Shown piece by piece: positions 61,463-64,000 of a stretch of 64,000 nt of DNA; positions within the stretch are counted from its first letter, which is position 1; each line of letters starts with the position of its first letter. The stretch comes from Oxalobacter sp. (GTDB taxonomy: Bacteria; Pseudomonadota; Gammaproteobacteria; Burkholderiales; Burkholderiaceae_D). The notes under the pieces are model-generated. The model saw only the letters and a program-made list of their open reading frames with translations, made no database searches and was not told the origin of the DNA. Where the stretch lies: the NCBI GenBank assembly GCA_016291665.1, contig JAEEYE010000002.1, positions 1 through 64,000 on the forward strand, read 5' to 3'. The translations under genes were made by a program, and so were the position numbers.

Positions 61463-61969
61463 CTACTCCGCTTTCAGCAACCAGCCATCACGCTTTTTCG
61501 TCAACAGGTACGTCTTAGGGTCGTCCGTTGACCCGTCGCCATAAGTCATCTTGATGGTCAGTTCAGCAGTATCTCCTTCAACCGCCCTCTCATAGGTGGT
61601 CGGTTCATAAGTCACCGTCCCATCCTCCTTCGTGACCATATGGGTGTACTTGATCCCCTCTTCCCCAAGGTCCACAGACGTAAGTCCCCCGCGCCGCTTC
61701 GCCTGACGTGCGAACTTACGCACCAGGCGTTTGGTGCGCTTCTCGTAGTCCTTGATCTTCCAAGCGGCGTTGCGTGATTCTTCCGGGACATCCAAGAGCG
61801 CCATGTAGCGGCCGGGATCCGGTCCTACGAGTGCCTGGATAGCCTCGCGGACCACTTCTTCAGGACCTTCCTGCTTGACAGCTGCAGGCGGCTTCCGGCA
61901 TCCACCCAGCAGGAATGTACAGCAGACGAAGAAGGCAATAAAGACAAAACCAATCCGTTTCTTGAGCAT
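61463..61969 (-). CDS. Hypothetical lipoprotein (168 aa)
   Basis: ATG 61969 (an upstream TTG is unlikely). MLKKRIGFVFIAFFVCCTFL with lipobox LGGC. The mature part is like DUF4878/NTF2-like lipoproteins: GPEEVVREAIQALVGPDPGR near the start, then TYERAVEGDTAELTIKMTYG and a C-terminal DGWLLKAE. Envelope-located; function unknown. Confidence 0.7.
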   Translation of the reverse strand: MLKKRIGFVFIAFFVCCTFLLGGCRKPPAAVKQEGPEEVVREAIQALVGPDPGRYMALLDVPEESRNAAWKIKDYEKRTKRLVRKFARQAKRRGGLTSVDLGEEGIKYTHMVTKEDGTVTYEPTTYERAVEGDTAELTIKMTYGDGSTDDPKTYLLTKKRDGWLLKAE

Positions 61970-62062
61970 AACGTCCAACCGTTTCTTGCTAAAGACATAT
62001 TTCTATTATCGGAGACAATCATCCATCTGCCAATGCCAATAAAAAGCAGTACCATATCAGGC

Positions 62063-62668
62063 ATGAAACGCATCGTCCTGGACATTGAGGCAACCGGTGT
62101 AGACGTACACCGGGAGCAGCGCATTTGCGAAATCGGTGCTATTGCATTCGATGAAGACTACCTACCTGTCTCGTTCTACCACCAGTATGTGAACCCCGTC
62201 ATCCAGGTTTCGCACTTCGCCTATTTGATCCACCACCTTTCCAATGATTTCCTCAGGAAGTTTCCCCGCTTCCACGTCATTGCAGACTCCATCTCCCAAT
62301 ATATCCAAGGCGCTGAAATCTATGCGCATAGTGCCAAGAACGACCGGTCCTGGCTCAATGCAGAACTGACAAAGTACAAGATGCCGGATACAACGCAACT
62401 CGGCTGTAGATGGATCGATACCCTCAAGATTGCCAAGAAAAACCCCGAAATCAAGCAACCCGGTATAGACGGCCTTTGCGATTATTACGGCATCGACAGG
62501 TCAGCATTCCGCCTGCAGCATGGCGCCCTAACCGACTGCGCCCTTTTGCTTTCCTTCCTGCCGCTCATAGAGGGTCACGAAGAAATGGGCTGGGAGCCTG
62601 AAGACATCTGCGACTGGCTCGCTGAGAACCCGCAACTCAACTGTACGCGCAAATTTGACAACCAATAA
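62063..62668 (+). CDS. DnaQ-like 3'-5' exonuclease (DEDDh)
   Basis: 201 residues from ATG 62063 (alternative ATG 62033). Exo I: VLDIEATGVDVHREQRICEI with D7 and E9; Exo II: IYAHSAKNDRSWLNAEL; Exo III: LQHGALTDCALLL with His and Asp. A stand-alone exonuclease of the DNA polymerase III epsilon type, but clearly shorter and more divergent than the true dnaQ, so probably an accessory DNA or RNA exonuclease. Confidence 0.8.
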   Translation: MKRIVLDIEATGVDVHREQRICEIGAIAFDEDYLPVSFYHQYVNPVIQVSHFAYLIHHLSNDFLRKFPRFHVIADSISQYIQGAEIYAHSAKNDRSWLNAELTKYKMPDTTQLGCRWIDTLKIAKKNPEIKQPGIDGLCDYYGIDRSAFRLQHGALTDCALLLSFLPLIEGHEEMGWEPEDICDWLAENPQLNCTRKFDNQ

Positions 62669-62910
62669 ACAGGGATTTTCCGCACTTTTTCCCTGCTAAT
62701 TACCCATTCTCCCTACTTCTGAAAAAATGCGCTTTTTGTTGCGTCAAGGGCACAAAAAATCATTTTTCAGAATAAAAGTGTGGTTTATAAGGCAAAATAA
62801 TGCATAACTTGATGTTTCTTATGCAGAAAATGCTTTGCATTCTGGGATAAGCCCCATATATTAATTCATGCAGTACGTCTAACTTCTCTTTTTCAAAAAG
62901 GCTAAAGATT

Positions 62911-63201
62911 ATGGCAACAAGAAAACCTGCAGCAGCAAAAGCTGAACCCAAAACCGTCAATCCATTCATGAAACCTCTTCAGCCTGACGCAGAACTGTCA
63001 GCAGTCGTTGGTAAAAAAGCATTGCCAAGAACCCAGGTAATCAAAAAGATGTGGGAATACATCAAAAAGAACAAACTTCAGGATTCCGCAAACAAACGAA
63101 TGATTAATGCGGATCAGAAACTGTTGCCTATCTTCGGCGGCAAGAAACAGGTTTCCATGTTTGAAATGACCAAACTGGTCAATCAGCATTTGGCAAAATA
63201 A
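62911..63201 (+). CDS. SWIB/MDM2-domain protein (96 aa)
   Basis: MATRKPAAAKAEPKTVNPFM, basic Ala/Lys-rich N-terminus, then LQPDAELSAVVGKKALPRTQ, VIKKMWEYIKKNKLQDSANK, LLPIFGGKKQVSMFEMTKLV: a complete SWIB domain. In bacteria this fold is found in chlamydiae and a few others, often next to DNA-compacting basic tails; a chromatin-like role is only suggested. Confidence 0.85.
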   Translation: MATRKPAAAKAEPKTVNPFMKPLQPDAELSAVVGKKALPRTQVIKKMWEYIKKNKLQDSANKRMINADQKLLPIFGGKKQVSMFEMTKLVNQHLAK

Positions 63202-63380
63202 CCTAACTTTTTCCAATTCCCCAGCTTCATGGGGGCAAGAGTGCCAGGTCTACATGCGCGGTAGTTCTGGCATTTTTTGTGTCTGGCGCTTGCAGACAGG
63301 GTAACAGTTGCCCGGGTACCCGGATGCAAAGCGTTGGGGAGTTTTCTGTCTTTGCTGGCTCCCCGGCGCAGGGTTCAAGA

Positions 63381-63995
63381 TTATTTCAGGTTCGGACAGT
63401 TGGAGAGGATGTAGTCCAGCACAAAATTGAAGTCCTCACTTTGCGCGTACACTTCGTTATGCGAGAGCAGCCCATTGAGCTTGATCGTATGCGAACGGGG
63501 CAATGCCTTGACTGTGCGTACCTTCGAAAAATCGGAATACATTTCCGTCCTTGCCGCATTGATGCCAACACCGACAGTTGTCGGCCTTTTGGAAACAATC
63601 CCTGCCGCTACGGTAAGCGCAGAAACCGCCTTCGCCTTCTTCGCCTGCTCTGTCACCTGTATATGATTAATGCCTTTGTCATCCATCTCAAAGAGCACAC
63701 GGTAGCTTCCCCCCATGATTGCTGCATAAAGCAGGTACCCAAGCCCAACGAGTACCGTCATGCCAATCAGGAAAAAGGCGAAGAATTTCAGGTTACTGAC
63801 AAGGTTCTTGGTGCCCCATTCGATGACATCAACAATCATGACGCAGCCAAAGATGGCCAGTAAGATGAAGAAAAAGATTTTCCAGACCAAAAGAAATATG
63901 GCGGGATTCTTGTAGAGACTTACCGCATAGGTCCAGCGGTACTTGCCATCAGCACAAAGCACGATGTCCCGGCCGATTCTCTTGCCTTCATCCAT
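63381..63995 (-). CDS. Membrane protein with PH-like C-terminal part (204 aa, may start outside the window)
   Basis: MDEGKRIGRDIVLCADGKYR, then two helices (FLLVWKIFFFILLAIFGCVM and FFAFFLIGMTVLVGLGYLLY), and a C-terminal region (YRVLFEMDDKGINHIQVTEQ) like the PH/YcxB-type fold. The frame is open to the right edge, so an upstream start beyond 64000 cannot be excluded. Function unknown. Confidence 0.65.
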   Translation of the reverse strand: MDEGKRIGRDIVLCADGKYRWTYAVSLYKNPAIFLLVWKIFFFILLAIFGCVMIVDVIEWGTKNLVSNLKFFAFFLIGMTVLVGLGYLLYAAIMGGSYRVLFEMDDKGINHIQVTEQAKKAKAVSALTVAAGIVSKRPTTVGVGINAARTEMYSDFSKVRTVKALPRSHTIKLNGLLSHNEVYAQSEDFNFVLDYILSNCPNLK

Positions 63996-64000
63996 CAACT

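Noticed and set aside
63279-63863. 194-codon plus-strand frame near the right end
   Set aside because: Overlaps the minus-strand membrane protein, which has clear helices; the plus frame shows no domain.
1-64000. tRNA or rRNA genes and tRNA-type att sites
   Set aside because: No TpsiC-arm motif in a cloverleaf context was seen; the element borders could not be fixed from this window.

Overview
The window reads as a betaproteobacterial (Burkholderiales-like, probably host-associated) chromosome carrying a large integrated conjugative element (ICE). The pointers are two very large type V autotransporters, one with an extended signal peptide region (ESPR), a lipid A phosphoethanolamine transferase, a PilD-type prepilin peptidase, BamE-like lipoproteins, a SWIB-domain protein, and conjugation genes of the SXT/TOL class. 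No rRNA or tRNA gene was found. Genus is not decided by the sequence; Sutterella- or Oxalobacter-like organisms are a guess.

Layout. 1-6754 (-): N-terminal 2251 residues of a Pmp/adhesin-type autotransporter that runs off the left edge. 7430-9465 (-): a frameshifted transposase relic and an eptA-like gene. 9871-14039 (-): a Fic protein, a TraD coupling ATPase and a TraI_2-like protein, which I take as one end of the ICE cargo. 14333-17504 (+): an AT-rich RHH-like gene, a coiled-coil DNA-binding-type protein, and a remarkable single-chain protein made of two FlhD-like modules plus one FlhC-like module, probably the master activator of the element (compare SetCD/AcaCD). 17550-19287: a lipoprotein gene and a higBA toxin-antitoxin pair flanked by 44-bp direct repeats.

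30440 down to 19459 (-): one long operon of about 20 genes, mostly DNA metabolism (SSB, Toprim primase, SbcD- and SbcC-like nuclease subunits, ArdC-like antirestriction protein) mixed with very small proteins. These include four paralogous 44-52-residue membrane proteins. Nearly every intergenic gap holds the same structured RNA element: a chain of mutually exclusive hairpins ending in a stem that hides the Shine-Dalgarno of the next gene. Arm sequences differ between copies but keep pairing. This array is the main finding.

31036-44788 (+): a Dsb-like lipoprotein, a possible AcaB-family protein, a second Fic protein (-), a zinc-ribbon membrane protein, then a tight replication/repair block: an RNase III paralogue, winged-helix/HNH protein, two more winged-helix proteins, two helicase-loader-like proteins and a RecD2-like helicase, followed by an 11-bp iteron-like array. 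45207-54765: three lipoproteins in an operon, a FrnE-like DsbA, an AAA ATPase, an OB-fold-like protein, two duplicated XRE-type regulators around a secreted protein, a glycosyltransferase and a prepilin peptidase. 55151-64000: a complete 1522-residue YGG-repeat autotransporter, a DUF4143 ATPase preceded by five repeats at exactly 23-bp spacing, a lipoprotein, a DnaQ-like exonuclease, the SWIB protein and a membrane protein at the right edge.

How it may work together (inference): the FlhD-FlhD-FlhC protein would switch on transfer and replication genes; the long minus-strand operon would make recombination and single-strand DNA processing proteins, with expression tuned cistron by cistron by the repeated RNA element; the RNase III paralogue carried by the same element is a candidate partner for those RNA hairpins.
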